From Zhongshania antarctica (GTDB lineage Bacteria > Pseudomonadota > Gammaproteobacteria > Pseudomonadales > Spongiibacteraceae): a stretch of DNA of 64,000 nt. Both the position numbers and the translations under genes were made by a program. The stretch is taken from NCBI RefSeq assembly GCF_014202945.1, contig NZ_JACHHW010000007.1, forward strand, positions 62,001-126,000, given 5' to 3'. The notes below the pieces were generated by a model. The model was not told where the DNA came from and searched no databases. It was given only the letters and a program-made list of their open reading frames with translations. Positions 42,403 through 51,412 of the stretch are shown here, piece by piece; the stretch's first letter is position 1; every line of letters starts with the position of its first letter.

Positions 42403-43667
42403 CGCTGGTAGCGTTTTAGTAAATCAGGGCCTTCAGGAAGCTCTAGAACAAAGCGGCGCACCAAGTCTAGGCTTAAGGCCGCTACCCAGTTTTGGAAACC
42501 TGTGCGCTCAAAGGGCAGGTGGAAGCGCTGGGTTTTGAGGTTTTGAGCTGTACCCCAAGCGATCCATACGGTGCCGACCGGTTTTTCAGGGCTGCCGCCA
42601 TCGGGCCCGGCGATACCGGTTACCGCAATTGCGATATCAGCGCCGGTGCAATCAAGGGCGCCTAGTGCCATTTGTCTAACGACAGTTTCGCTAACGGCAC
42701 CCTCGGTTGCTAACGTCGTTTTTGAAACCTTAAGCAGCTGGTTTTTTACGGCATTGGAGTAGCTAATAATTGCGCCGGGGAAAACCTGAGAGGCGCCAGG
42801 AATACTGGTTAGCTGCGAAGCAATAAGGCCGCCAGTGCAGGATTCGGCAGTACAGATCTGTAAATTGTTCTGCTTTAACGCATTTATGGTCGCTAGCGCT
42901 AGGCTAATCGGCAGTTCGCCCAGTAGATGGTCGCCCATTAGTTCGGCGACTTTGGCTCGCCATGGCGCGAGTTCGGCGCTTGCATTTTCGCCTCTTGCCG
43001 TCAGTTTGACTTCCAAAACCGGCATGGACGCCCGAAATCCGAGCTCAATGTCCGCTGGCCAGTCTGCTAATTTTTCATTAACAAGTTCTTGAATTGCTGA
43101 TTCGCCTAAACCAAATACGCCTAGGCGTATGGTTTGTATATGATCTGAGTGGAAAAGCGTGACCAGCGCGGGAATTATTTCATTCGCGAGCATTGGCTTT
43201 AATTCACTAGGCACGCCGGGTGTTGCTAAAACGAGGCAGTTGCGATGTCGTAATTTAATACCAACGGCGCTGCCTTTAGCATTGGCAATAATCTCACAGC
43301 CTTGCGGTAACATTGCTTGTTTGTGGTTTGATGCATTTAGGGCGAAGCCTCTCAATGTGCACCATGCTTTTAGGTGGTCTAGTGCTTCTGGGTGTTCAGC
43401 AATGGCCGTGTTGGTGACCTTGGCAAGGGCGACAGCGGTAAGATCATCAACGGTAGGGCCGAGCCCGCCATTTATTATAAGGACGTCTGCACCGGTGCAG
43501 AGCTGATCGATTTCATCACATAGAATGCTTAGCTCATCGCCCACCGTTACTTTTTTGTTGATGCGCCAGCCAAAATCTTTAATTTGTTCAGCGAGCATTG
43601 CGGAGTTGGAATCTATAATATCGCCAGCCATAAGCTCATTGCCGGTGAGGAGCAGGTTTAGCTTCAT
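42399..43667 (-). CDS. cinA: CinA-family nicotinamide-nucleotide amidohydrolase
   Basis: 422 residues. An N-terminal MoaB/MogA-like domain (LLLTGNELMAGDIIDSNSAM, ADVLIINGGLGPTVDDLT) is followed by the C-terminal PncC amidase domain (TAESCTGGLIASQLTSIPGA, GIAGPDGGSPEKPVGTVWIA). It hydrolyses nicotinamide mononucleotide to nicotinate mononucleotide in the pyridine nucleotide salvage cycle. This is the full two-domain form; many gammaproteobacteria have the short amidase beside recA. No recA is visible here. Confidence 0.9.
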   Translation of the reverse strand: MKLNLLLTGNELMAGDIIDSNSAMLAEQIKDFGWRINKKVTVGDELSILCDEIDQLCTGADVLIINGGLGPTVDDLTAVALAKVTNTAIAEHPEALDHLKAWCTLRGFALNASNHKQAMLPQGCEIIANAKGSAVGIKLRHRNCLVLATPGVPSELKPMLANEIIPALVTLFHSDHIQTIRLGVFGLGESAIQELVNEKLADWPADIELGFRASMPVLEVKLTARGENASAELAPWRAKVAELMGDHLLGELPISLALATINALKQNNLQICTAESCTGGLIASQLTSIPGASQVFPGAIISYSNAVKNQLLKVSKTTLATEGAVSETVVRQMALGALDCTGADIAIAVTGIAGPDGGSPEKPVGTVWIAWGTAQNLKTQRFHLPFERTGFQNWVAALSLDLVRRFVLELPEGPDLLKRYQR

Positions 43668-43812
43668 TCAATTCACATCCATTTTGATCGTTGTTTAACG
43701 TTGGCGCTAAGCGGTATATTTAGCGGAGTAAGCCGTTTAGTCATTGATAGCATAGTAATGTTTTTTTGGCCTATGCTCTAATGATTGTCGTTATTATCCT
43801 AGGAGCAATGGT

Positions 43813-44205
43813 ATGAAGTTGTCGTCAGGTGAAATTCTTGCTGGGTGCATCGTTCTTGTGTTGTTGGTCTTTGAGGTGTGGCAATACTTGGACGCCAAGG
43901 CCTACCGAGAGACGATGAACGCCCAGTTGGTGTTGTTGTCGACGCGGGTAGACAGTGTTGATGAACGGGTTCAGCAGGCGCGAGATAAACTCGAGGAGTT
44001 GGAGCAGTCGTCTCTTGGGGGCTTGATTGAAAATGCTAACGACGCCTTGATTCAGGGATGGTCGGCAATGATTGATACGGTGGAAAAAGAGCTGCACCGT
44101 GCTAAGAAGGGATTTGATAAGCCAGCCGGTAATGCCGGTGCGGGAACTGACCCTCAAACTGATCAGTCGTCAATGTCAGCGCCAAATGGCAACGGGCCGC
44201 TATAG
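43813..44205 (+). CDS. Membrane-anchored coiled-coil protein, unknown
   Basis: 130 residues. One N-terminal membrane helix (about 8-24), a coiled coil (about 35-70; STRVDSVDERVQQARDKLEE), an amphipathic segment and a disordered polar tail (GAGTDPQTDQSSMSAPNGNG). AGGAG lies eight bases before the ATG. No family is recognised. The layout suggests an inner-membrane anchor or structural protein. Confidence 0.7.
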   Translation: MKLSSGEILAGCIVLVLLVFEVWQYLDAKAYRETMNAQLVLLSTRVDSVDERVQQARDKLEELEQSSLGGLIENANDALIQGWSAMIDTVEKELHRAKKGFDKPAGNAGAGTDPQTDQSSMSAPNGNGPL

Positions 44206-44363
44206 GGTGCTGCCAATGGCGTATGCAGTATAAATATATGATTTGTCGCCACGAACAGAGCTTTAAGTGGCTGTCGTATCCGAAAATTGCGTATATTGGA
44301 TTAGACGAAAGCGCTGACTAAAAACCTTGTTCGTGTCTTGCCTCTTTAACTGCGGTTTGTCAC

Positions 44364-44597
44364 CTAGTAGCGTAGGCGTGCATCAAGCTCATCGACTATT
44401 TCCGCCCATTCGGCGTCTAGGTCAATGGATTCCTTGAGTAACTTTGCCTGTGCGGGCTTCCAGAAGCTTGCTTCATGAATCATTAGCCCTCGAGGAAGCG
44501 GGCGGTGACGTACAATGAATCGCTCTACTTCTTCATCGCTGTCGGGCAGGCCGAGCTGCTGAAAAAGCATATTCATTGTGTGTAGTTCGGTTTCCAT
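44364..44597 (-). CDS. DUF2789 family protein
   Basis: 77 residues. It matches the family along its full length: MNMLFQQLGLPDSDEEVERF, IVRHRPLPRG, EASFWKPAQAKLLKES, DAEWAEIVDELDARL. Function unknown, cytoplasmic, helical. GGAGGA lies before the ATG. It follows the SDR gene by 117 bases in the same direction. Confidence 0.85.
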   Translation of the reverse strand: METELHTMNMLFQQLGLPDSDEEVERFIVRHRPLPRGLMIHEASFWKPAQAKLLKESIDLDAEWAEIVDELDARLRY

Positions 44598-44714
44598 TTT
44601 GTCCTCCGTAGGTGAGCGCGTTCGCTACGCCCAATATAGAAGACCACGCGCTCGCTTTCCAGTATTTGTCTGTAAGCGCTGAGAGTTTAATCTTTGGTCC
44701 CCAAAAGAGTTCAC

Positions 44715-45488
44715 TTAGGAGCTTGGTAAAAGATCTAAGCGCATGCCGGCGCTCCAACCGCCATCAACAATAAATTCTGCCCCTGTTGAATAGCTGCTGT
44801 CGTCTGAGGCTAAGAACAGCGTGGTGTTGGCGACCTCGATAGGCAGACCGACACGAGGGAGCGCGTGATTGGCATAAAAAGCATTGTCTTCGGCGGTGGG
44901 TGCAGCTTTTCCCTCGGCACCATGCATTGCAGTAAATACGCCACCGGGGTGTACGGTGTTGACGCGAATATTATAAGGGCCAAGCTCGAGGGCCGCGGAT
45001 TTGCTCATGCCCCGCACAGCCCATTTACTCGATACATAGGCGGATAAGCCGTTTTTTGCTTGAAGTCCGTCGATAGACGAAATATTGATAATAGACCCGC
45101 CTCCGGCGCGCTTCATTGGCTCAATCGCCGCCCGAATACCTAGGTATGTACCTAGCTGATTAATTTGAATTACCCGCATATAATCGGCGGCGTCGGAGTC
45201 TTTAATTGCGGCGATATGGAGAATTCCAGCATTGTTAACGACGGTTGTTAGTGGGCCGATGGCTTCAGCTGCACCGGTTAGGCGTGCCCAGTCGTCTTCA
45301 TTAGATACGTCTGCGTGAACATAATACGCGTTATTGCCAAGTTCCTGGGCGAGTTGCTCACCCGCATCATCAAGAATGTCGGCGATAATGACGCTGGCGC
45401 CGTGTTCAATAAAAAGTTTAGCGGTAACTGCGCCCATGCCGCGCGCTGCGCCGGTAATAATGGCAACTTTGCCAGTGAGTCTTTTCAT
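44715..45488 (-). CDS. Short-chain dehydrogenase/reductase
   Basis: 257 residues, classical SDR. Cofactor motif TGAARGMG, Asp after strand 2 (IIADILDD, favouring NAD over NADP), NNAG, catalytic Ser in NISSIDG, and YVSSK with the Tyr/Lys pair. It resembles the 3-alpha-hydroxysteroid/cyclopentanol dehydrogenase group, but substrate cannot be assigned. No clear ribosome site precedes ATG 45488. Confidence 0.9.
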   Translation of the reverse strand: MKRLTGKVAIITGAARGMGAVTAKLFIEHGASVIIADILDDAGEQLAQELGNNAYYVHADVSNEDDWARLTGAAEAIGPLTTVVNNAGILHIAAIKDSDAADYMRVIQINQLGTYLGIRAAIEPMKRAGGGSIINISSIDGLQAKNGLSAYVSSKWAVRGMSKSAALELGPYNIRVNTVHPGGVFTAMHGAEGKAAPTAEDNAFYANHALPRVGLPIEVANTTLFLASDDSSYSTGAEFIVDGGWSAGMRLDLLPSS

Positions 45489-45606
45489 GATTTTGGTATC
45501 TAATTTTAAGTGATCAAGGCGCCCACTTTAGCGATGGTTTTTTTTGCAAACCATGCTCCAAGCGGACGATGCGGCGATAGTCAGTTTTATTTTTCGGGGA
45601 TAAGGA

Positions 45607-46017
45607 ATGCGTTTGGTCGTAATTGTTGGTTTGTGTCATGTTTTAATGGCCTGTCAGGCTAGGGAGCCTGCTCTGAGTGGTATGCCGGTAGAGCGTGAAC
45701 AGGTTGTTCAAAAAATGGTGGTGTTAGAGGAAAAATCGCCGTCGTCAATTGCGAGTGCTGCTGCGCCTCTTCAGACTTTGGATCTGAGTTTACCGAGAGT
45801 GCCTGATGTTGGTGTCCAAGATGTCTGGGACGATGTTACGCGGAGCCGCTATGGCGTTGGGGGGTGGTTTAATGCGAGTGCTGGGCGGGAGGATGCTCGA
45901 CTCAAGGTGAAGTCTAAGCTACTGCTAAAAGAGGCTGTTGAGTCCGAGTATTCCTTTAGTAGTTTTGCGGATAGTGTTAGTGGCGCCGAAGTTGGTTTTG
46001 AGTATAAAACCCGTTAA
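45607..46017 (+). CDS. Small putative lipoprotein, unknown
   Basis: 136 residues. Signal peptide with a possible lipobox (VLMAC, Cys 17), then a Ser/Ala/Val-rich linker and a charged C-terminal half (RYGVGGWFNASAGREDARLK). No family is recognised. GATAAGGA lies just before the ATG. It is followed by a strong bidirectional terminator, which supports it as a real transcription unit. Confidence 0.6.
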   Translation: MRLVVIVGLCHVLMACQAREPALSGMPVEREQVVQKMVVLEEKSPSSIASAAAPLQTLDLSLPRVPDVGVQDVWDDVTRSRYGVGGWFNASAGREDARLKVKSKLLLKEAVESEYSFSSFADSVSGAEVGFEYKTR

Positions 46018-46038
46018 AAGCCTGTACTACCGTATTTT

Positions 46039-46080
46039 AAGCAATAAAAAAGGTCGCCTAGGCGACCTTTTTTATTGCTT
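46039..46080. terminator. 42-bp perfect palindrome, bidirectional terminator
   Basis: The stretch is its own reverse complement over 42 bases, with core GGTCGCCTAGGCGACC flanked by A6 and T6 runs. It ends both the lipoprotein gene and convergent gltA. Confidence 0.93.
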
Positions 46081-46092
46081 CTATTTGTTGGC

Positions 46093-47376
46093 TTAGCGTT
46101 TGTCTAGGCTGACAAAATCGCGCTGTGCTGGGCCGGTATACAGCTGGCGTGGGCGACCGATGCGGTAGCTACCGCTGATCATTTCATTCCAGTGTGCGAC
46201 CCAGCCTGGGGTGCGACCCAGAGCAAAGATAACGGTGAACATGCTGGTGGGGATGCCAATCGCCTTGAGGATGATACCTGAGTAAAAATCGACGTTTGGA
46301 TAGAGTTTTCTTTCAATGAAGTACTCATCTTCCAGCGCAATTTGCTCTAAGCGTTTAGCAATTTTTAGTAATGGGTCGTTTTCAAGGCCAAGTTCAGCCA
46401 ACACTTCGTCAGCGGCCAGCTTCATTACTTTGGCGCGAGGGTCAAAGTTCTTGTAAACCCGGTGACCAAAACCCATCAAGCGGAATGGATCGTCTTTGTC
46501 TTTGGCTCTTGCCACGAATTCGTCGATCCGCGAGGCGTCACCAATCTCATTAAGCATATCCAATACTGCTTCGTTGGCGCCGCCGTGAGATGGACCCCAC
46601 AGTGCAGCAATGCCAGCAGAAATACAGGCAAAAGGATTGGCGCCAGTGGAGCCAGCGAGGCGCACGGTTGAGGTTGATGCGTTTTGCTCGTGGTCCGCAT
46701 GCAAAAGGAATATTTTATCCATTGCCTTGGCGAGTACGGGGTTTACATTGCTTGGCTCGCAAGGGTTGCCGAACATCATGTGCAGGAAGTTTTCTGAATA
46801 GCTCAGGTGGTTCTGCGGGTACATGAAGGGCTGGCCGATGGTGTATTTGTAGGTCATGGCCGCCAAGGTTGGCATTTTTGCAATCAAGCGAATGGCAGAA
46901 ATTTCGCGGTGTTTTTCGTCAGTGATGTCGAGTGAGTCGTGGTAGAACGCGGACAGTGCGCCAACTACGCCACACATGATCGCCATGGGATGGGCGTCGC
47001 GGCGGAAGCCCTTGAAAAAGGTGCTCATCTGGTCATTGACCATGGTGTGCATGCGGACTTTATTGAAAAACGCTTCTTTCTGATCGGCATTTGGTAGCTC
47101 GCCGTACAGTAATAGGAAGCAGGTTTCTAGGTAGTCAGACTGTTCTGCCAGTTGCTCGATCGGATAACCGCCGTGCAGCAGAATGCCTTTATCACCATCG
47201 ATATAGGTGATTTTAGACTCGCAGGCTGCGGTAGAGACAAAACCGGGGTCGTAGGTAAAGTAACCATTACCCGTCAGGGCGCTGACTTCGATGACGTCGG
47301 GGCCGATGGTGCCGGAGTGGACTTTAAGGTCCAGTGTTTTACCATCGATACTCAGACTTGCTTTCTTATCGCTCAT
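46093..47376 (-). CDS. gltA: Citrate synthase, type II
   Basis: 427 residues, the length of the hexameric NADH-regulated gram-negative enzyme. Catalytic residues lie in [13 protein letters not shown] (His), [13 protein letters not shown] (His) and PNVDFYSGI (Asp). It joins acetyl-CoA and oxaloacetate. CAGGAG precedes the ATG by nine bases. It is divergent from the sdh-suc block, as in many gammaproteobacteria. Confidence 0.97.
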   Translation of the reverse strand: MSDKKASLSIDGKTLDLKVHSGTIGPDVIEVSALTGNGYFTYDPGFVSTAACESKITYIDGDKGILLHGGYPIEQLAEQSDYLETCFLLLYGELPNADQKEAFFNKVRMHTMVNDQMSTFFKGFRRDAHPMAIMCGVVGALSAFYHDSLDITDEKHREISAIRLIAKMPTLAAMTYKYTIGQPFMYPQNHLSYSENFLHMMFGNPCEPSNVNPVLAKAMDKIFLLHADHEQNASTSTVRLAGSTGANPFACISAGIAALWGPSHGGANEAVLDMLNEIGDASRIDEFVARAKDKDDPFRLMGFGHRVYKNFDPRAKVMKLAADEVLAELGLENDPLLKIAKRLEQIALEDEYFIERKLYPNVDFYSGIILKAIGIPTSMFTVIFALGRTPGWVAHWNEMISGSYRIGRPRQLYTGPAQRDFVSLDKR

Positions 47377-47885
47377 TGTGACGGGCTCCTGTAACTTTTA
47401 GCTAGCTTGTGGCGTTGGCTTCCTATGTCTAGCATTCGGCATGGTATTGCGTGAATGTAACATTTGAAGGTCCGCTTACGCGGGAGTGACAAATATAGAG
47501 AGATGAAATGTTTTGTCAACGGTGAAAACATTTTAACGTGCAATTGTTGTAGATGGAATTGTATTTGTTGTTTGAATTGGTGATTTTCTTGAGCGGATGC
47601 ATGTTAGCATCTTTTTTTGCGCGCTATTAGTTCGTAAAAAGATCTTCTATGGCGCCATAATGGTGCGAAATAATGTCTTAAGCCCTTGATATTGGAGTTT
47701 TTTGCCGCAAGTGAAGGGCGTTTTGGGGGGTTTGTAATTGCTCGGGCTTGGCCCTATAATGCGCGGCGTTTCTTGTGGGGTTTATAACTGCCTTGCACAT
47801 ACTGAAACTCAGCCGAATATGAGATTCGGAGCTTTATTGATCCACTTCCTTTAAACCGCTTGAGAATTCGAGCCAGAAATTAAAA
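47377..47885. other. 509-base divergent promoter region gltA / sdhC
   Basis: No gene. It holds the sdh promoter (47732-47760) and presumably the gltA promoter near 47400-47550, which I could not define. The sequence is T/G-rich with long homopolymer patches. Confidence 0.65.
47732..47760 (+). promoter_or_regulatory. Probable sdh operon promoter
   Basis: TTGTAA (47732-47737), 17-base spacer, then a perfect TATAAT (47755-47760). The transcript would begin near 47767 and have a leader of about 120 bases before sdhC. Confidence 0.65.
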
Positions 47886-48272
47886 GTGTGGCAAACCGTG
47901 AACGATAAACGACCTGTAAATCTGGATATCGGGACAATCGCACTGCCGATTACCGCATATACCTCTATTTTGCACCGCGTGAGTGGTGTTTTTCTTGTAG
48001 CTGGCGTTGCCTTGCTGTTTTGGTTGCTTGGTACCAGTCTTGATGGTCCTGAGGGCTTTGAGCAAGCGAAAGCTTGTTTGGCTTCGTTCTGGGGTAAGTT
48101 GAGCCTTTGGATTGTGTTGGTTGGTTTGAGCTATCACTCGGCGGCAGGTGTTAAGCACTTGGTGATGGACGCTGGTATCGGTGAATCGATGGAAGGCGGC
48201 GAGACTGGCGCGAAATTAGTGCTGGCTGTCACTGCGGTGTTGGTTGTACTTGCGGGGTTGTGGATATGGTAA
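47886..48272 (+). CDS. sdhC: Succinate dehydrogenase cytochrome b556 subunit
   Basis: 128 residues, three membrane helices. RPVNLDIGTIALPITAYTSI, then LHRVSG, match SdhC strongly. The heme-ligand His lies in YHSAAGVKHLVMD. It anchors SdhAB and forms the quinone site with SdhD. GTG 47886 is used; GTG 47898 is also possible. Confidence 0.94.
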   Translation: MWQTVNDKRPVNLDIGTIALPITAYTSILHRVSGVFLVAGVALLFWLLGTSLDGPEGFEQAKACLASFWGKLSLWIVLVGLSYHSAAGVKHLVMDAGIGESMEGGETGAKLVLAVTAVLVVLAGLWIW

Positions 48273-48634
48273 ATTCAGTAACGAATTTGGGTCGCAACGG
48301 CTTAGCAGATTGGCTGGTGCAACGTGTTAGTGGTGTCGTGCTGCTGGCTTATATGTTGGTGGTTGGTTTTTACCTGCTTTGTAGCGGCTCTGATTTAAGC
48401 TACGAGCAGTGGAGTGGCTATTTCGATAGCACTTTTATGCGTGTGTTTAGTACCGCAGCAGTATTGTCCATTGTGTCTCATGCATGGATTGGTTTGTGGT
48501 CGGTATCGACTGACTATTTAACTGAACGACTAATGGGTGGCCGAGCTACGGTTTTACGCTTGGCATTTCAGGCAGCTTCGGCTGTTGTGTTGTTCACCTA
48601 CCTCGTTTGGGGCATCCAGATTCTTTGGAGTTAA
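48266..48634 (+). CDS. sdhD: Succinate dehydrogenase membrane anchor subunit
   Basis: 122 residues, three membrane helices. ATG 48266 gives MVNSVTNLGRNGLADWLVQR, the family N-terminus, and overlaps the end of sdhC by seven bases. SHAWIGLWSVSTDYL carries the conserved His and the quinone-site Asp-Tyr pair. Confidence 0.93.
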   Translation: MVNSVTNLGRNGLADWLVQRVSGVVLLAYMLVVGFYLLCSGSDLSYEQWSGYFDSTFMRVFSTAAVLSIVSHAWIGLWSVSTDYLTERLMGGRATVLRLAFQAASAVVLFTYLVWGIQILWS

Positions 48635-48637
48635 GCA

Positions 48638-50410
48638 ATGGCTAATATTCGTACAATTTCTTTTGATGGTGTGATTGTTGGCGGTGGCGGTGCAGGTATG
48701 CGCGCGGCACTGCAGTTGGCGCAGTCAGGCTATAAAACAGCAGTAATCTCTAAAGTATTCCCCACGCGTTCACACACTGTGTCTGCTCAGGGTGGTATAA
48801 CCTGTGCAATTGCCAGCTCTGATCCCCAGGATCAGTGGCAGTGGCATATGTATGACACCATTAAAGGCTCTGATTACATTGGTGATCAGGAAGCCATTGA
48901 ATACATGTGTCAAGTTGGTCCAGAAGCGGTTTACGAGCTGGATCACATGGGTATGCCGTTTTCGCGTACCGAAGAAGGCCGTATTTATCAGCGTCCATTT
49001 GGTGGTCAGTCTAAGAATTTTGGTGAGGGCGGTCAGGCTGCTCGTACCTGTGCAGCGGCCGACCGTACTGGTCACGCACTGTTGCACACGCTTTATCAGG
49101 GCAACCTGAAAAACAATACTGTGTTTTTCAATGAGTGGTACGCCACTGATTTGGTGAAAAACGAAGACGGCGAAGTCGTTGGTGTTATCGCGATTTGTAT
49201 TGAAACCGGAGAAGTCGTGTACGTTAAGTCGAAAGCGACTGTATTTGCCACGGGTGGTGCTGGCCGTATTTACGCCTCTACTACCAACGCCCACATCAAC
49301 ACCGGCGACGGCGTTGGCATGGCGCTGCGCGCAGGCTTCCCAGTGCAAGATATTGAAATGTGGCAGTTCCACCCCACCGGTATTGCCGGCGCTGGTGTAC
49401 TTGTTACTGAAGGCTGTCGTGGTGAGGGCGGTTACCTCGTCAATAAAGACGGCGAGCGCTTCATGGAGCGCTACGCGCCAAACGCCAAAGATTTGGCCGG
49501 TCGCGACGTTGTTGCCCGCTCAATGACCTTGGAAATTCTTGAAGGTCGCGGTTGTGGCCCCAACGGTGACCACGTTTACTTGAAGCTGGATCACCTTGGT
49601 GAAGAGGTTCTTGAGAGCCGCCTGCCAGGTATCTGCGAGCTGTCTCGTACCTTTGCTCACGCTGACCCGGTAAAAGAGCCCGTTCCAGTTGTACCGACTT
49701 GCCATTACATGATGGGTGGTATTCCCACCAACGTAAACGGCCAAGCATTGACTGTTGATGCAGACGGCAACGATACCGTTATCCCCGGTTTGTTTGCCTG
49801 TGGTGAAGTCGCTTGTGTATCCGTTCACGGCGCTAACCGTTTGGGTGGTAATTCACTGCTGGATCTCGTGGTATTTGGTCGCTCTGCAGGTTTGTTCATT
49901 GAGAAGAGCCTGCGTGAGGGCGTTGAAATGCGCGATGCCTCCGAGGCCGATATTGACCGCGCTATGAGCCGCTTGAACAAAATCAACAATACTACCGGTG
50001 GCGAAAGTGTCTCCGCACTGCGCACCGAATTACAGACCATCATGCAGAATCATTTCGGCGTATTCCGTCGCGGCGACTTCATGCAAGAAGGCATTAAGAA
50101 GCTGGCAGAGCTGCGGGTGCGTATTGATAACGCGCACTTGGAAGACAAGAGCAACGCCTATAATACTGCGCGTATTGAAGCTCTTGAACTGCATAACTTG
50201 TTTGAAGTGGCTGAAGCAACGGCGATTGCTGCCGAAGCACGTACTGAAAGCCGTGGTGCCCATGCTCGTGAAGATTTCACTGAGCGCGACGACGAAAACT
50301 GGTTGTGTCACTCGGTTTACTTCCCCAGCGAGAAGCGGGTAGGTAAGCGGGCCGTTAACTTCACACCGAAGACCCGTGAAGCGTTTGCACCAAAAATTCG
50401 TACGTACTGA
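48638..50410 (+). CDS. sdhA: Succinate dehydrogenase flavoprotein subunit
   Basis: 590 residues. FAD-binding [11 protein letters not shown], covalent FAD His 46 in [10 protein letters not shown], and substrate-site motifs [25 protein letters not shown] and RSRG-like [12 protein letters not shown]. It oxidises succinate to fumarate on the inner face of the membrane. Normal length, three bases after sdhD. Confidence 0.97.
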   Translation: MANIRTISFDGVIVGGGGAGMRAALQLAQSGYKTAVISKVFPTRSHTVSAQGGITCAIASSDPQDQWQWHMYDTIKGSDYIGDQEAIEYMCQVGPEAVYELDHMGMPFSRTEEGRIYQRPFGGQSKNFGEGGQAARTCAAADRTGHALLHTLYQGNLKNNTVFFNEWYATDLVKNEDGEVVGVIAICIETGEVVYVKSKATVFATGGAGRIYASTTNAHINTGDGVGMALRAGFPVQDIEMWQFHPTGIAGAGVLVTEGCRGEGGYLVNKDGERFMERYAPNAKDLAGRDVVARSMTLEILEGRGCGPNGDHVYLKLDHLGEEVLESRLPGICELSRTFAHADPVKEPVPVVPTCHYMMGGIPTNVNGQALTVDADGNDTVIPGLFACGEVACVSVHGANRLGGNSLLDLVVFGRSAGLFIEKSLREGVEMRDASEADIDRAMSRLNKINNTTGGESVSALRTELQTIMQNHFGVFRRGDFMQEGIKKLAELRVRIDNAHLEDKSNAYNTARIEALELHNLFEVAEATAIAAEARTESRGAHAREDFTERDDENWLCHSVYFPSEKRVGKRAVNFTPKTREAFAPKIRTY

Positions 50411-50426
50411 TTCAGGGGAAACGAAC

Positions 50427-51143
50427 ATGTTGAAAGTCAGTCTCTATCGTTACAATCCTGAAGTCGATCAGGAACCGTACATGCAGGAAGTCGAACTGGA
50501 TACCGGTGGCAAAGACCTCATGGTATTGGATGTTCTTGAACTGCTAAAAGGCAGCGATCCGTCGCTGGCCTACCGCCGCTCTTGCCGTGAAGGCGTGTGT
50601 GGTTCAGATGGCATGAATATCAACGGCAAAAACGGTTTGGCCTGCGTTACGCCAATTTCCGAAGCCCTGAAAAACGGCAAAGGCGGCAATAAGCTGGTTT
50701 TGCGTCCGCTGCCGGGTCTGCCCGTTATTCGCGACCTTGTTATCGACATGAGTCTTTTTTACAAGCAATATGAAAAGATTAAGCCTTTCTTGCTTAATGA
50801 CACGCCAGCGCCCGCTATTGAGCGTCTGCAGTCCCCAGAAGAGCGCGCCAAGCTTGACGGTTTATATGAGTGCATTCTATGCGCTTGTTGCTCAACCGCT
50901 TGCCCGTCCTTTTGGTGGAATCCAGATCGTTTTATCGGGCCCAGCGGCTTGCTGCAGGCCTACCGCTTTTTGGCGGACAGCCGTGACACCGCAACAGAAG
51001 AGCGCCTGAGTGATCTTGATGATCCGTTCAGTGTGTTCCGCTGTCATGGTATTCAGAACTGTGTGAACGTTTGCCCTAAGGGCTTGAACCCAACAAAGGC
51101 AATTGGTCACATTCGGAATATGTTGCTAAGCAGAGCAACTTAA
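50427..51143 (+). CDS. sdhB: Succinate dehydrogenase iron-sulfur subunit
   Basis: 238 residues from ATG 50427 (AGGGGAA upstream). [2Fe-2S] ligands in CREGVCGSDG plus a downstream Cys; [4Fe-4S] in CILCACCSTACP; [3Fe-4S]/4Fe ligands in CHGIQNCVNVCPKGLNP. It passes electrons from FAD to quinone. Confidence 0.96.
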   Translation: MLKVSLYRYNPEVDQEPYMQEVELDTGGKDLMVLDVLELLKGSDPSLAYRRSCREGVCGSDGMNINGKNGLACVTPISEALKNGKGGNKLVLRPLPGLPVIRDLVIDMSLFYKQYEKIKPFLLNDTPAPAIERLQSPEERAKLDGLYECILCACCSTACPSFWWNPDRFIGPSGLLQAYRFLADSRDTATEERLSDLDDPFSVFRCHGIQNCVNVCPKGLNPTKAIGHIRNMLLSRAT

Positions 51144-51198
51144 GTATTCCCCCGGCCTCGGTCGGGTATAAAAAAACTCTGCGAAATGTAAGTCCTCA

Positions 51199-51220
51199 GG
51201 CGCTGTTCACGAACGGCGCC
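51199..51220. other. Strong inverted repeat in the sdhB-sucA leader
   Basis: Ten-base arms around a two-base centre (one G-T pair), rich in G/C. It is in the 269-base gap between sdhB and sucA. There is no T-run, so it is not a plain terminator; it may be a protein site, an mRNA stabiliser or part of a small RNA. Confidence 0.6.
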
Positions 51221-51412
51221 AGAACAATACAACTCGGTGCTTACCGGCACTTTACGAGCTAAAAAGCGTATTAAGAGGGAAGGGACGTTCCCTGTGGTGC
51301 GAGTCGGTTCTGCGGCGTACACTGAATGCTGCTGGACTTCACAGGATGAAAAGGGCCTTATCGGGCAATGATCATTCGGACTGCCACTTCCCTTGCTACT
51401 AGGTGGACAGGA

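Noticed and set aside
48770-49372. 200-codon minus-strand frame opposite sdhA
   Set aside because: Antisense shadow of a highly conserved gene.
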